Shown here: positions 16,167 through 25,700 of the stretch, piece after piece
How positions within the stretch are numbered: position 1 is the stretch's first letter
How the letters are laid out: each line of letters begins with the position of its first letter
NCBI GenBank assembly: GCA_965215445.1
Contig: CBDCDT010000002.1
Location: forward strand, 2,170,001 to 2,234,000
Source: CBDBLK01 sp965215445
Lineage (GTDB): Bacteria > Bdellovibrionota > Bacteriovoracia > Bacteriovoracales > Bacteriovoracaceae
Length of the DNA stretch: 64,000 nt
Reading direction: 5' to 3'
Translations under genes and position numbers: made by a program
Notes under the pieces: generated by a model
The model's input: the letters and a program-made list of their open reading frames with translations, nothing else
Databases searched by the model: none
Told to the model about the DNA's origin: nothing

Positions 16167-17777
16167 ATGTTTAAACTTAAAAAATTCTGCGCAAGCTTTT
16201 TGTGTTGCTGGATGGTGGCGTCTCATGCAGTGGAGTGGGATTCCATCGAAACTTTTCCCTGGGCAAAATTTTCCGCAAATGAACTTTCCCGACATCAATC
16301 CTCCCTGATGCGTTTGCGCGGGTTTTACGATGAGGCCCAGAACTTGCAAAATAGTTGTGCAGAGGAAAGGGAGATTCGTTACGCCTCTGTTTGGGAGCGC
16401 CAGCAAGTAGAACGCTCGGTTTTGGCCACGCTCCAATATGCGGGCCTTGCTATCACCAACGCGGCACTCGCCAACTACGCTCGCTATTTTCAATTTTCCA
16501 AGCGCGAATACCAATCCTTGATTGAAAACCTGGTGGGAAATCACTGTTCCCAAAACGTCAGCGTGGTCAGTCTCAAACTTTTGCGCCGGCAAATGCTAGA
16601 TGCTTTTGGAAAGGTGACTGAACCCGAATTTCCCAGCGTAAAAGACAATCCCTTTTTTCCCGAGCAGATCAACCATATCGACAGCGAAAGAAACCGGCGC
16701 ACGAGAGAATTTGCATGGACTCTGGAAATTTTTCAAAGTCTGTGCAGTTGGGGTGGAGACACCGAAGACTTGAGACTGCTGGTTCCCCTGCTGCGAAATC
16801 CAGTGAGCATGGCCTTTGTCTTCCGCCAGATGAACGGCAAAAAAATTGTCTGGGACGCCAAACTCAAGCGCCTGTTCCTGCGAGAAAACGCGGAGGCCGC
16901 CCCGGTTTTGTGCGAAAATATCATCTGCCGCCCCAGCAACCTCATAACCATGGGACACAAACTGCCCCGCGCACTCAACTCCTTCAACCTCACCAACGAC
17001 TTAAATCAACTCTATTGCAACAAGTGGAGGGATGCGGACTACACCTACCGCCATCCCGTGCCCGAAATCGCCAAAAAAATCAAAACTTTTTCTTCCGATC
17101 AACAAAACCTGATGCTCGGCCAGTGGCTCTCGCTGCTCACCGGGATGCCCGATTTATTGGTACAGGTGGAAAAATTCAGCGATCTAAAAAACGCTTTGAG
17201 AAGCAATGTCGATCGCGTTTGGGAGCGCTGGGTGCAGGAAACGCGAGACGTTTTGGGCAACAAACTCGATTATGAAGAGTCCCTACGCTTTGAACTCGCC
17301 CCCCGCCAGTTGTATTTCAACCCATACCGCAAGGATTTTCGGGTAGAAGTCGATGTCAACATGGGGGAATGGGACCGCACCAATGCTCGCCTGGGCAAAC
17401 TCAGCGCGCGCTTTTCCCTGCGCGTCTCCCACCAATTTTTAAGTTGGGCCAGGGGCCAGTGGCGGGAATACGGGCAAATCCGCTCCGGCGACAACCCCAC
17501 CGCCCACCAGACCATGCGCCTGTTTAAGGAAATGGCCAAACCCCAATTCGAGCGCGCGGAAAAGACTTTTCCCCTGCTCCCCTGGGGTGAATCCGTCAGG
17601 GAAATGATTTTAAGGGAGGTTTTGGAACAAATTTCCATCTACCGGGGAAACGCACTCAAGGCAGGCAACCCCAACGCCAAAACCGTACAGCACATCCCCG
17701 TGCAAATCAACCTGGGCCTGTTTGCGCTGAAATATTTGCAACACAAAAATCGCCTGCAAAGCAGTTTACCGCCCTAA
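16167..17777 (+). CDS. Large exported protein of unknown function
   Basis: 536 residues with a signal peptide (MFKLKKFCASFLCCWMVASHA|VEW). The mature part is mostly helical, Arg- and Trp-rich, with scattered Cys pairs (CSQNVS, CENIICR, LYCNKW) but no recognised catalytic motif. No clear ribosome site. The stop overlaps the convergent barrel gene by 4 nt. I do not recognise the family. Confidence 0.6.
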   Translation: MFKLKKFCASFLCCWMVASHAVEWDSIETFPWAKFSANELSRHQSSLMRLRGFYDEAQNLQNSCAEEREIRYASVWERQQVERSVLATLQYAGLAITNAALANYARYFQFSKREYQSLIENLVGNHCSQNVSVVSLKLLRRQMLDAFGKVTEPEFPSVKDNPFFPEQINHIDSERNRRTREFAWTLEIFQSLCSWGGDTEDLRLLVPLLRNPVSMAFVFRQMNGKKIVWDAKLKRLFLRENAEAAPVLCENIICRPSNLITMGHKLPRALNSFNLTNDLNQLYCNKWRDADYTYRHPVPEIAKKIKTFSSDQQNLMLGQWLSLLTGMPDLLVQVEKFSDLKNALRSNVDRVWERWVQETRDVLGNKLDYEESLRFELAPRQLYFNPYRKDFRVEVDVNMGEWDRTNARLGKLSARFSLRVSHQFLSWARGQWREYGQIRSGDNPTAHQTMRLFKEMAKPQFERAEKTFPLLPWGESVREMILREVLEQISIYRGNALKAGNPNAKTVQHIPVQINLGLFALKYLQHKNRLQSSLPP

Positions 17778-18460
17778 TACCTTCTTCTGTCCCTGCGAAA
17801 AAAGTGGATCAGGCCAACTCTCAACGTGTGTTGGTTGTTGAAGGCGACAGTGGCCAGGTCTCCACTCGCCGTCGTCAATTTGGCAGCGTTGATATGGGCA
17901 AATTGGTAACCCAACTGCAGGCCTGTACGGCCTATCCCGAGGGGGAAAAGTCTGATGACGGCCCCGGTTTCAAAAGTTGTGATTGCTCTCCACTTGCTGT
18001 CATCCAACGATGCTGAGTGAGGGCCAACCGCCGCCTCGTACTGGGCGCTGATGTCCACCAGGCCAAACCCGGAACCGAGATAGAAAAAGTTTTTTCCAGT
18101 GTCTCCAAGGCCAAAGTCATAGAACAAACTTCCGGAAGGCCCTTGTGCTTCGGCAAATCCCTCAAATCTTACAAATTGCTTGAGCGCATCTGGAGAAATG
18201 GGAACGAATCCAGAGAAGGAATCAAAGGGGTTGTCGAGACTGGGACGCATCCAACGGTAGCTGCCTTCAAGGCGGACGTTGCTATAACCATGCCTCCACT
18301 GATACCCCCCATTGATTTCCGTATTGGTATCGACAAAAAAGTCGTCCGTTTTTCCCTCTCCCGGAGCAAAATCTACGGAGATATAAAGGCCATAGTCGTC
18401 TTGCGCCCAAACAGAACACGAAAAAGAAAGCGCAAACAAAAGAACAGATAAAATTTTCAC
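17774..18460 (-). CDS. Predicted outer-membrane beta-barrel protein
   Basis: 228 residues. Signal peptide MKILSVLLFALSFSCSVWA|QDD, then regularly spaced amphipathic strands (YGLYISVDFAPGEG, NVRLEGSYRWM, LFYDFGLGD, NFFYLGSGFGLVD, GLQLGYQFAHINA, HTLRVGLIHFF), the pattern of an 8-stranded barrel. Role unknown. Six bases after the preceding secreted-protein gene, so probably co-transcribed with it. Confidence 0.65.
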   Translation of the reverse strand: MKILSVLLFALSFSCSVWAQDDYGLYISVDFAPGEGKTDDFFVDTNTEINGGYQWRHGYSNVRLEGSYRWMRPSLDNPFDSFSGFVPISPDALKQFVRFEGFAEAQGPSGSLFYDFGLGDTGKNFFYLGSGFGLVDISAQYEAAVGPHSASLDDSKWRAITTFETGAVIRLFPLGIGRTGLQLGYQFAHINAAKLTTASGDLATVAFNNQHTLRVGLIHFFRRDRRRY

Positions 18461-18466
18461 GAAGAC

Positions 18467-19237
18467 CTAATACCTTGTAAGCATAAAAATTCTCGCCTCA
18501 CCCTGTTCAAAGGCCACATAGGCAAAAAGGCCGGAGATATAAAATCCGTAAATATCGGCATTTGCAAGACTTGGGATATTTCGTAGAATATTTTCCCAAA
18601 GTCGCCCCATATTGCGCAACCCATATTCGGAACTGTTAACGTATTCGTGAAACGGCCCCTCAACCTCCATTCCATATTTGTTAAGCTCTTTTTCGTTGTA
18701 TTTGTAAATAGCTGTTTCATAATAACGGGAAGCGACCAAGTTCTGGGCCACTGTCGAAAGGGCCTGGGAATGTGTTTGGACAAGATTCATAAAATCCGAC
18801 AACTCACTCCCTGTTGCTATTTTCATATTGTCAGCAAAGTAACCCATTAAGGCCAAACATGGGGGAGGAAGAACAGATGCAGGTTCCATATTTCGATGAT
18901 AACCGGCAGATAGTGAACTAGTGGCATAAGAAGAACATACCAAATAGGCACTCGCGAAGGTCACATAGAAATCCACAATTTCATCATCGCTCAATTGGGG
19001 AATGATTTCGGGGTTGATACCTTTATACCAATCACCCTTTTTATACTCTCTGCTTGTTATGCGCTCAAGTTCCACGATGTCTTCTCTCGAATCTTGAAGC
19101 AGTTCAGCGATGTTGAGATTTTGTTTGAGTTCATCGGCCAGGGCCTTGACTTCGGAAGGGATTGATCCCTGCTGCGGTTGCGCCAAAACGCTGAATTGGA
19201 GAATAAAAGACAAGGTCAGAGCGAGTAGTGTTTTCAA
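18467..19237 (-). CDS. Exported protein of unknown function
   Basis: 256 residues from a TTG at 19237 that has AAGGAG six bases upstream and starts directly in a signal peptide (LKTLLALTLSFILQFSVLA|QPQQ). The mature part is helical with Tyr-rich segments; no family recognised. First gene of a likely two-gene unit with the barrel protein downstream, suggesting an envelope role. Confidence 0.6.
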   Translation of the reverse strand: MKTLLALTLSFILQFSVLAQPQQGSIPSEVKALADELKQNLNIAELLQDSREDIVELERITSREYKKGDWYKGINPEIIPQLSDDEIVDFYVTFASAYLVCSSYATSSLSAGYHRNMEPASVLPPPCLALMGYFADNMKIATGSELSDFMNLVQTHSQALSTVAQNLVASRYYETAIYKYNEKELNKYGMEVEGPFHEYVNSSEYGLRNMGRLWENILRNIPSLANADIYGFYISGLFAYVAFEQGEARIFMLTRY

Positions 19238-19383
19238 AGCAAGCTCCTTTGATTGAAGGGCGTGATTGCCCCGCAAGAACTTTTACCCTTTGACGAACAA
19301 AAGGGCCAATTTTTTTCAACATTAAATGGGTACGCAATAAAAAAACCCTTTCAATGTGCCTAAAAATGTGTTAAAATATACAC

Positions 19384-19683
19384 ATGTTTAAACGAATCTA
19401 TGGAAAAGGGCATACTATCGCAGAAAATGAAAAATTTCAGGTAAAGATTTACCTGTACCCACATGAAGGCGGTGGTTGGCACGTCCACTTTGTTAGGAAG
19501 TCTGATAAAGCGGATGCGAAAATAGGACTTTGGGATTTTGAGTTAAAAAGGCCAACCAAATTTAGCAGAAAAACCGTGGCCGATTTTCAAAAATGGGTGG
19601 AAAAGAACAGGCACTACTTGAGAAGAAAATGGGTACAAAAAGTTATTAATCCCATCAATCTTTTACAAAAAAAGGGAGAATAA
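19384..19683 (+). CDS. DUF4160-like small protein, putative toxin
   Basis: 99 residues with a WHVHFVRKSDKADAKIGLW core, resembling the DUF4160 motif (PHVHV…AK). It is followed after 1 nt by a gene for a ribbon-helix-helix-type protein, the usual layout of a two-gene toxin-antitoxin-like module. No Shine-Dalgarno is visible; GTTAAAATATACAC lies just before the ATG, so the message may be leaderless. Toxin activity is inferred only from context. Confidence 0.5.
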   Translation: MFKRIYGKGHTIAENEKFQVKIYLYPHEGGGWHVHFVRKSDKADAKIGLWDFELKRPTKFSRKTVADFQKWVEKNRHYLRRKWVQKVINPINLLQKKGE

Positions 19684-19684
19684 A

Positions 19685-19954
19685 ATGGGCCAATCAAAAA
19701 AACGTCTCAATATGGCGATGAGAAAAACTCGAGAACTTCCAGACAGTTGGTTCGGTGACGAAGTGGCCACTGTTGAGGATTTGCCTTCAATTAAGGAAAA
19801 AAAAGAAAAAGTCCGAAAAAATCTTTTCATCGACCTTGAAATAGTGGAATTTCTCGAAAAAAAATCAAAGCAACATGGAGTGGCGTTTACGGGAATTGTT
19901 AACGACATTCTCAGGAATTTTATCGAAAACGAGTCTAAAAAGAATAAGTACTAA
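19685..19954 (+). CDS. CopG/BrnA-like antitoxin (ribbon-helix-helix)
   Basis: 89 residues. C-terminal NLFIDLEIVEFLEKKSKQ followed by GVAFTGIVNDILRNFIE is the strand-helix-helix pattern of CopG/BrnA antitoxins. N-terminal region lysine-rich. Overlaps the transcription unit of the DUF4160-like gene (1-nt gap), with TAAA-ATG spacing. Confidence 0.55.
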   Translation: MGQSKKRLNMAMRKTRELPDSWFGDEVATVEDLPSIKEKKEKVRKNLFIDLEIVEFLEKKSKQHGVAFTGIVNDILRNFIENESKKNKY

Positions 19955-20043
19955 AAAGCCTCTCGCAGTAGAGCACTTCCACCTGCTTCAAAGAGTTCAT
20001 GGCGGCAAGGGAGAAAAACACTGCACAATGGCCGCTTTAAGGC

Positions 20044-21240
20044 CTACCTACGCAGTTCCCGCACCAAACGAAACCCAACGCGAGCGCTTATATCGTTTTC
20101 ATTTTTAATCCCATGATGGCGACTTCCGGGGTACATCGACCACACACTGCTCTCCCAATTGCCTCCCATCGCGGAATAATTTTTCCCGGAGGCCTCAGGG
20201 GCAGAGTCGATCACCAACTCGGAGACATTTCCGTACATATCGTTCAGTCCAAAGGGATTGGAAGGGTAGAGGGCGACAGTGCGGGTGTGTCCGTTGGAGT
20301 TTTTTGCAAACCAGCCGTGGGAAACCAGATCGGCGTGCTCGTTTCCAAACGAAAAGGCCGTCTCTTTTCCCCCCCGAGCGGCGTATTCCCACTCCATATC
20401 CGTGGGCAAGCGGTAGGTGTACACACTTTGAAGCTGGTTCAATTTGTCGATAAAGCGCTGAACCCGGTTAAAGGACACCTGTTCCACCGGACGGCCGGGA
20501 TCAATGCGCATCTTTTTTCCAGCAATGGTCACGATCTGCCCTCGATCTACAAAACGCGAGGGATTTTCCCCCATCACCAATGCCCACTGCAATTGAGTTA
20601 CCGGCGTCGCCTGCATTTCAAAAGGAGTGGTGAGAGTTATCTCCTCTAACTTCTCTAAATTCCCCAAATTCTCCGTACCGACGCCCATTTTTTTGAAAAC
20701 CTTCGCTCCCCCTTCTCCCGCAGTCGGAAAACCCTCTCTCCTAAAGAGAAAGCTATCCAAGACGGCACTGTCAAACATGGTCTTGACCGAGTTCGACCTT
20801 CTTTGTGCAAGGCCCTCAAACAGGGGAAAAGAAGTCTCCCGCTCAATATGCCTCCATATCTGCGCACGCTCAGGTCTGGGAAGCAAGTTGAAATAGTGCT
20901 TAAAATTGCCCCTCCTGGAACCAATCTGCTGCATGAGAAAATGTGCCTTTAACAGGCCCTTGGCCTCTCTCTGTCTCAACCAAATCCGGGCCGCTGCCTC
21001 CATACTTTGCTCGGGCGTAAGCCTTTGAACCGCTCTAATTTCACTGCGGGCATCGGCGGGAAGTGCTCTAAAGGTGGGATCGCTAAAGAGTCTGGAAACT
21101 ACCATCAAACAGTGTTTGTCCTTTTCGACGGAACTTTTGACTGGGGGTTCGATGGGAAGATCGACGGGAGCTGAGGCCGAAGCGCTCGCAAGCGCAAAAA
21201 AACCAAAAGCAAAGAAAGTGAAAAAAATGTTGTGTCCCAT
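20044..21240 (-). CDS. Exported SUMF1/FGE-fold protein, paralog 1
   Basis: 398 residues. Signal peptide (FAFGFFALASASASA), an extra helical N-terminal module, then a formylglycine-generating-enzyme-like domain: EMQATPVTQLQWALVMGENP, RLPTDMEWEYAARGG, GLNDMYGNVSE, and final VGFRLVREL. The cysteines that bind copper in true FGEs are absent, so catalysis of formylglycine formation is unlikely. GGAGGG precedes the ATG. It belongs to a row of four paralogs transcribed in the same direction. Confidence 0.8.
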   Translation of the reverse strand: MGHNIFFTFFAFGFFALASASASAPVDLPIEPPVKSSVEKDKHCLMVVSRLFSDPTFRALPADARSEIRAVQRLTPEQSMEAAARIWLRQREAKGLLKAHFLMQQIGSRRGNFKHYFNLLPRPERAQIWRHIERETSFPLFEGLAQRRSNSVKTMFDSAVLDSFLFRREGFPTAGEGGAKVFKKMGVGTENLGNLEKLEEITLTTPFEMQATPVTQLQWALVMGENPSRFVDRGQIVTIAGKKMRIDPGRPVEQVSFNRVQRFIDKLNQLQSVYTYRLPTDMEWEYAARGGKETAFSFGNEHADLVSHGWFAKNSNGHTRTVALYPSNPFGLNDMYGNVSELVIDSAPEASGKNYSAMGGNWESSVWSMYPGSRHHGIKNENDISARVGFRLVRELRR

Positions 21241-21325
21241 GATGCCCTCCTTATATTGTTCATGAGGGCCAAAATGTTTGCATCTTTAATTGAAATGGTA
21301 AATGCTTTTTGCGAAAAAACGCAAT

Positions 21326-22480
21326 TTAAAGTCTTCGCCTTCTTGCCAAGCGAAAACCGTAATCCCGGGCCTTTTCCTCCGGAGGGGCATAATTGCGAAA
21401 CCCAAAGTCCAGAAAGTGGGCCATGCTGTGCCAAGAACCACCGCGCAGAACGCGGTTTACGCCGGGGCCTTTTTGCACGGGATTTTTCGCCTCGCCTTTG
21501 GGAAGAAGCGCAAATACATCCTGAGTCCACTCCCAAACATTGCCGTGAACCTCGTGCAGACCAAAGGGATTGGGGGACAAAAGGCCCACCGGCCGAGTTT
21601 CCCTGCGGGAATTTTTGTCAAACCAGGCAAAGCGGCGAATCTCACGGGCATCATCCCCAAACCAATAGCGGGTCAACATTCCCCCTCTGGCGGCAAACAC
21701 CCACTCTGCCTCTGAGGGCAGGCGATAAATGTAGCGAGTCTGAAGTTTGTTGATTCTTTTGATAAACTTATGAGCATCCCGCCACGAGACTCCTTCCACC
21801 GGGCGGTTGGGGTCGATCCACATATCTTTGCCACCAATCCGCACCCTCATTCCCTCGCTTACAAAAGACGACGGATTTTCCCCCATAATTAGGGCGTACT
21901 GAAGTTGGGTCACCGGCGTGGCCTGCATTTCGAGTTGCTTGGTCAGGGTGACTTTCCACTGCCCATCCTTGCCCATTTTAAAGACCTTGCCTTCACTCTT
22001 TTTGCCGTTGGGAAACTCCTTGCCTCCTTTGAATTGAAAACTCTCCAAAACGCCCCGGTCAAACAGTGCTTTGGGAACCTCCAATTCCCTCGCCAAATTG
22101 CGAAATAAGGCAAATGACGTTCCACGTTGAATCTCCTTCCAGACCTCTTCCTGGTCGGACTCGGAAAGAAATTTCAAATAGCGCTCAAAATCCCCGTGGC
22201 CGGAACCAATTTGCGCCATTAAAAAGCGCGCTTTAAGATCAACCCCTACGTCCATCCTGGAAAGCCAGTCCCCGGCCATCTTACCCAAGCTCCTGCCCTT
22301 TGAGCGCTTTTGCAAATTGGCCATCTCGGAATAAATTTTGGCGGCGGAAAAATCCTCAAAAAGCCTGGAGAGTGCGTCCGCACAATCCCTTTGACGCCGG
22401 TGTGGGTCTGTGGGAGAAAAAGATGCTGCGAAAGTGCTTGAAAGTATCAAAAACGAAAAAAGAATCTGTCCGGTTTTCAC
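21326..22480 (-). CDS. Exported SUMF1/FGE-fold protein, paralog 2
   Basis: 384 residues from a GTG preceded by AAGGAGG. Signal peptide MKTGQILFSFLILSSTFAA, then the helical module shared with paralog 1 (ARFLMAQIGSGHGDFERYL), the connector LESFQFKGGKEFPNG, and the SUMF1 domain (EMQATPVTQLQYALIMGENP, RLPSEAEWVFAARGG, HEVHGNVWEWTQD, RVLRGGSWHS, YGFRLAR). No copper-site cysteines. Function unknown; likely periplasmic or surface binding. Confidence 0.8.
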   Translation of the reverse strand: MKTGQILFSFLILSSTFAASFSPTDPHRRQRDCADALSRLFEDFSAAKIYSEMANLQKRSKGRSLGKMAGDWLSRMDVGVDLKARFLMAQIGSGHGDFERYLKFLSESDQEEVWKEIQRGTSFALFRNLARELEVPKALFDRGVLESFQFKGGKEFPNGKKSEGKVFKMGKDGQWKVTLTKQLEMQATPVTQLQYALIMGENPSSFVSEGMRVRIGGKDMWIDPNRPVEGVSWRDAHKFIKRINKLQTRYIYRLPSEAEWVFAARGGMLTRYWFGDDAREIRRFAWFDKNSRRETRPVGLLSPNPFGLHEVHGNVWEWTQDVFALLPKGEAKNPVQKGPGVNRVLRGGSWHSMAHFLDFGFRNYAPPEEKARDYGFRLARRRRL

Positions 22481-22578
22481 AAGGCCTCCTTCTTAAAGAG
22501 GGCCAAAGTAAAACCAATTTCAAGACAAAGCAAGATTTTTTTGCCCTTGTATAGTAAATCTTACTTATGTCCAGCGCG

Positions 22579-23463
22579 TCATTTCGACCTGGGCCTGCGG
22601 ATCAGGCGAAACCCGATGCCACCGGCCCTGTAGTCTGGAATGTCGACCAGGCGATTGGCGGAACGCAAGGCCCATGGACTGCTGTACCAGCTACCGCCGC
22701 GAACGACGTGCCCGATCCCGATCTCTGCTCCTTTGGGATCGGTCACGCTTTTTTTGGCGAGACTTCCGTACAAATCCTGCGTCCACTCCCAGACGTTCCC
22801 GTTCATATCGTGCAGGCCAAAGAGGTTGGGAGGAAGCAGGCCCACCTCGTGGGTTTGGCCGTTGGCATTTTTCTTAAACCAGCCATAAAATTCCAGTTGT
22901 TCCACGTCGTCCCCAAACCAATACCAAGCGTCGCTTCCCCCTCTGGCAGCGAACTCCCATTCTGCCTCCGTGGGAAGTGCGTAAGTGTAGTCGCCTTGAA
23001 GTTCATTGAGTTTTTGAATAAAGCGCTGGACATTCCACCACGACACCCGCTCCACCGGATGGTTGAGCATGATGCGCATTTCTTTTTCACCTACCCGCAA
23101 CACTTCGCCGGAATTGTTGGAAAAACGCGACGGATTCTCTCCCATCGCCAGGGCGTACTGAAACTGGGTCACCTGGGTGGCCTGCATTTCAAAGGGACGG
23201 GTGAGTACGACTTCCCGCTGCCCAGCAAAATCATCCCCCATCTCAAACCTCACCGCCCCGTCCTTTTCGCCAGTGGGGAATCCCTTTCCCCGAAACTCGA
23301 AACTTTCAGGTATGGCCCGGGCAAACGCTGCTTTGTCGATGCCCCCTTCGCGCGCCAATTCTTCAAATAAAAGTTTGAAGGAGGCCTGGGAACACTCCTC
23401 GGATGCCGTATGGAGAGCAAAAAACCACATCGCCAAAAAGAGGAAAAGATTCCGTACAATCAT
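22579..23463 (-). CDS. Exported SUMF1/FGE-fold protein, paralog 3
   Basis: 294 residues. Signal peptide MIVRNLFLFLAMWFFALHTAS. Shorter N-terminal module than paralogs 1 and 2 (SFKLLFEELAREGGIDKAAF) and a full SUMF1 domain (EMQATQVTQFQYALAMGENP, ALPTEAEWEFAARGG, HDMNGNVWEWTQD, VVRGGSWYSS, IGFRLIRR). The start ATG shares a base with the upstream stop (TGATG at 23461-23465), and GGAG lies before it, so it is coupled to paralog 4. No copper-site cysteines. Confidence 0.8.
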   Translation of the reverse strand: MIVRNLFLFLAMWFFALHTASEECSQASFKLLFEELAREGGIDKAAFARAIPESFEFRGKGFPTGEKDGAVRFEMGDDFAGQREVVLTRPFEMQATQVTQFQYALAMGENPSRFSNNSGEVLRVGEKEMRIMLNHPVERVSWWNVQRFIQKLNELQGDYTYALPTEAEWEFAARGGSDAWYWFGDDVEQLEFYGWFKKNANGQTHEVGLLPPNLFGLHDMNGNVWEWTQDLYGSLAKKSVTDPKGAEIGIGHVVRGGSWYSSPWALRSANRLVDIPDYRAGGIGFRLIRRPRSK

Positions 23464-24410
23464 CACAATGTCTCCTTTTTTCTGGGCCTTCTCACCATTC
23501 TAAAACCTACAAAATCGGCCCCGTGGTCGGGATAGCCGTTGCTGCTGCGATACCCGGAACGCATATACTGGGTATAACTGCTCCAGGCCCCTCCCCGAAT
23601 AACGTGGGAAAACCCTGAGGCGGGGCCGGTGGGGTCGATCAACATTTCTTGGGGAAGTTCGTCAAACCAATCATTCGTCCACTCCCAAACATTTCCATAC
23701 ATATCGTAGAGTCCCAGGGGATTGTGGGGAAACTGGGCCACCTCCTGAGTCTGAAGATTGGAATTTCTCTCAAACCAGGCACGAAATTCGAGCAGCTTTT
23801 CACTGTCTCCAAACTGATAACCGCTTTCCCTTCCTCCACGCACGGCGAACTCCCACTCCGCCTCCGTCGGCAAATCGTAAGTGTACACGCTCTGCAATTG
23901 ATTCAATTTTCGGATAAAGGCCTGAGCATCCTTCCACGACACCATCTCCACCGGATGGTTGGGGCGGACGTAGACGGTTTTGCCTCCCAGACGCAAACTC
24001 GTTCCTCCACGGACAAAACCCGACGGATTGTGCCCCATGACCAACAAATACTGAAGCTGGGTCACCTGTGTCGCCTGCATCTCAAAGGCCTTGGTGAGTT
24101 TGACTTTTCGCACTCCTTCCCTTTGGCTGCCCATCTTGAACACTACCGCCCCTTCTTTTTTGCCGGTGGGAAACCCCTTGCGCCTAAATTCAAAACTCTC
24201 AGGTGCAGCGCGCTCAAGCAGTTCGCTGCCGGCCCCGTGCTCCCGCGCCAGGCGCTCAAACAGGGGAAATGTCGAAGTGCTCAAAAGTTTGGCAAAGGCC
24301 TTGGGGCATGGCCCAGGCGCGGCGTAAATGTTTGAAAGTGCCCCCCAAAACGCCCAAAGAACACAGCAGAAAATGGGGCCAAAATTGCTTTTCATTAGGG
24401 GCATCATCAT
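23463..24410 (-). CDS. Exported SUMF1/FGE-fold protein, paralog 4
   Basis: About 315 residues from the first of three adjacent ATGs (24410, 24407, 24404) behind AAAGGG. Signal-like segment GPIFCCVLWAFWGALSNIYA. Same module order as paralog 3: LFERLAREHGAGSELLERA, SFEFRRKGFPTGKKEG, then EMQATQVTQLQYLLVMGHNP, DLPTEAEWEFAVRGG, YDMYGNVWEWTND, VIRGGAWSS, VGFRMVRR. First gene of the coupled pair with paralog 3. Confidence 0.8.
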   Translation of the reverse strand: MMMPLMKSNFGPIFCCVLWAFWGALSNIYAAPGPCPKAFAKLLSTSTFPLFERLAREHGAGSELLERAAPESFEFRRKGFPTGKKEGAVVFKMGSQREGVRKVKLTKAFEMQATQVTQLQYLLVMGHNPSGFVRGGTSLRLGGKTVYVRPNHPVEMVSWKDAQAFIRKLNQLQSVYTYDLPTEAEWEFAVRGGRESGYQFGDSEKLLEFRAWFERNSNLQTQEVAQFPHNPLGLYDMYGNVWEWTNDWFDELPQEMLIDPTGPASGFSHVIRGGAWSSYTQYMRSGYRSSNGYPDHGADFVGFRMVRRPRKKETL

Positions 24411-24487
24411 AACCCTTTTTTGCGACAAGGCAAGTCTTCTCGCTCTATTGATTTTACTCAATCTATTGCGTAAAATTACTCAGTATA

Positions 24488-25675
24488 ATGAGTAAAAATG
24501 GTTTCACCCGACCTTATTTCAATGAGTTGCTGGAGAGGATTCGGGAACCCCGCCGCTTTCTTCAGGCCATAACCGGCCCTCGGCAGGTGGGAAAAACGAC
24601 CCTGGTGCAACAAGTGGCCCAAAGCTGCCGACTTCCCTTCCACTTTGCCAGTGCGGACGGAGCAACCCCGTGGGAAAAAGAGTGGATTGAAGCGCAGTGG
24701 GAAACCGCCCGCTCCCTCGACGGCGAGGCCTTGCTGATTCTGGACGAGGTTCAAAAAATCCCCCATTGGCCAGAGCACGTCAAGGCCCTGTGGGATGAGG
24801 ACACCCGCAAGCACCGCCCCCTCAAGGTCATCCTGCTGGGTTCGGCCCCCCTTTTGTTCGGGCGGGGATTGACCGAAAGTCTGGCCGGTCGCTTTGAATC
24901 CCTGCCCCTGCCCCATTGGAGTTTTTCCGAAATGAGAGAGGCCTTTGGATTTGGCCTCGACGAATACCTTTTTTACGGGGCCTATCCCGGAGCGGCGGCC
25001 CTGATCGGCCGTCCAAAACGCTGGGCCAAATACGTTCTGGATTCCCTGATCGAAACCACCGTGTCTCGGGATATTCTTCTGCTCTCGAGAATCGACAAAC
25101 CAGCACTTTTGCGCCAACTCTTCCATCTGGGTTGCCACTACTCGGGGCAAATTCTCTCCTACACAAAAATGTTGGGACAACTTCAAGGCGCCAGGCACAC
25201 CTCCACTTTGGCCCACTACCTCGACCTTTTGGCCGCCTCGGGGTTGCTTTCGGGTTTGCAAAAATACTCCAAAAGTGCGCTCAGAAAGCGCAGTTCCAGT
25301 CCCAAATTTCAGGTTCTCAACACCGCTTTAATGAGCGCCACCTCCGGCCTGACTTTAAATCAGGCAAAAAAAGACGGCATTTTTTGGGGGCGGCTGGTGG
25401 AATCGGCGGTGGGTACCCATCTGGCGGCGGCCTCTTTCCGGGGAGCTTGCCGGGTTTTTTATTGGCGGGAAGGAGATCATGAAGTCGATTTTGTGGTGGA
25501 AGCGGAAAACCAATTGCTCGCCCTCGAAGTCAAAAGTGCGAGGCCCTCCAGCAAGGCCTATGCGGGAATGGCCACCTTTGCCAAACGCTTTTCCCCCTCC
25601 CGCAGTCTGCTCGTCGGCAGCGGCGGCATTGCCCTGGAGACGTTTCTGGCAAGGCCGGTGGAGCACTATTTTTAA
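24488..25675 (+). CDS. AAA_14/DUF4143 ATPase
   Basis: 395 residues. Walker A ITGPRQVGKTT and Walker B ALLILDEVQKI in the N-terminal AAA_14 domain, followed by a DUF4143 C-terminal domain with FYWREGDHEVDFVVE and LLALEVKS, an apparent PD-(D/E)XK-like motif. Such proteins are common orphan ATPases of unknown role, often linked to mobile regions. The start codon lies within a TTACTCA-N6-TGAGTAA palindrome. Confidence 0.85.
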   Translation: MSKNGFTRPYFNELLERIREPRRFLQAITGPRQVGKTTLVQQVAQSCRLPFHFASADGATPWEKEWIEAQWETARSLDGEALLILDEVQKIPHWPEHVKALWDEDTRKHRPLKVILLGSAPLLFGRGLTESLAGRFESLPLPHWSFSEMREAFGFGLDEYLFYGAYPGAAALIGRPKRWAKYVLDSLIETTVSRDILLLSRIDKPALLRQLFHLGCHYSGQILSYTKMLGQLQGARHTSTLAHYLDLLAASGLLSGLQKYSKSALRKRSSSPKFQVLNTALMSATSGLTLNQAKKDGIFWGRLVESAVGTHLAAASFRGACRVFYWREGDHEVDFVVEAENQLLALEVKSARPSSKAYAGMATFAKRFSPSRSLLVGSGGIALETFLARPVEHYF

Positions 25676-25700
25676 AGAGGCGAAAAAATAACCTCAAAAA

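Noticed and set aside
24484..24489. TATAAT as a -10 promoter for the AAA/DUF4143 gene
   Set aside because: It overlaps the start codon at 24488 and has no -35 at a proper distance, so it could not serve this start; it is part of a palindrome instead.
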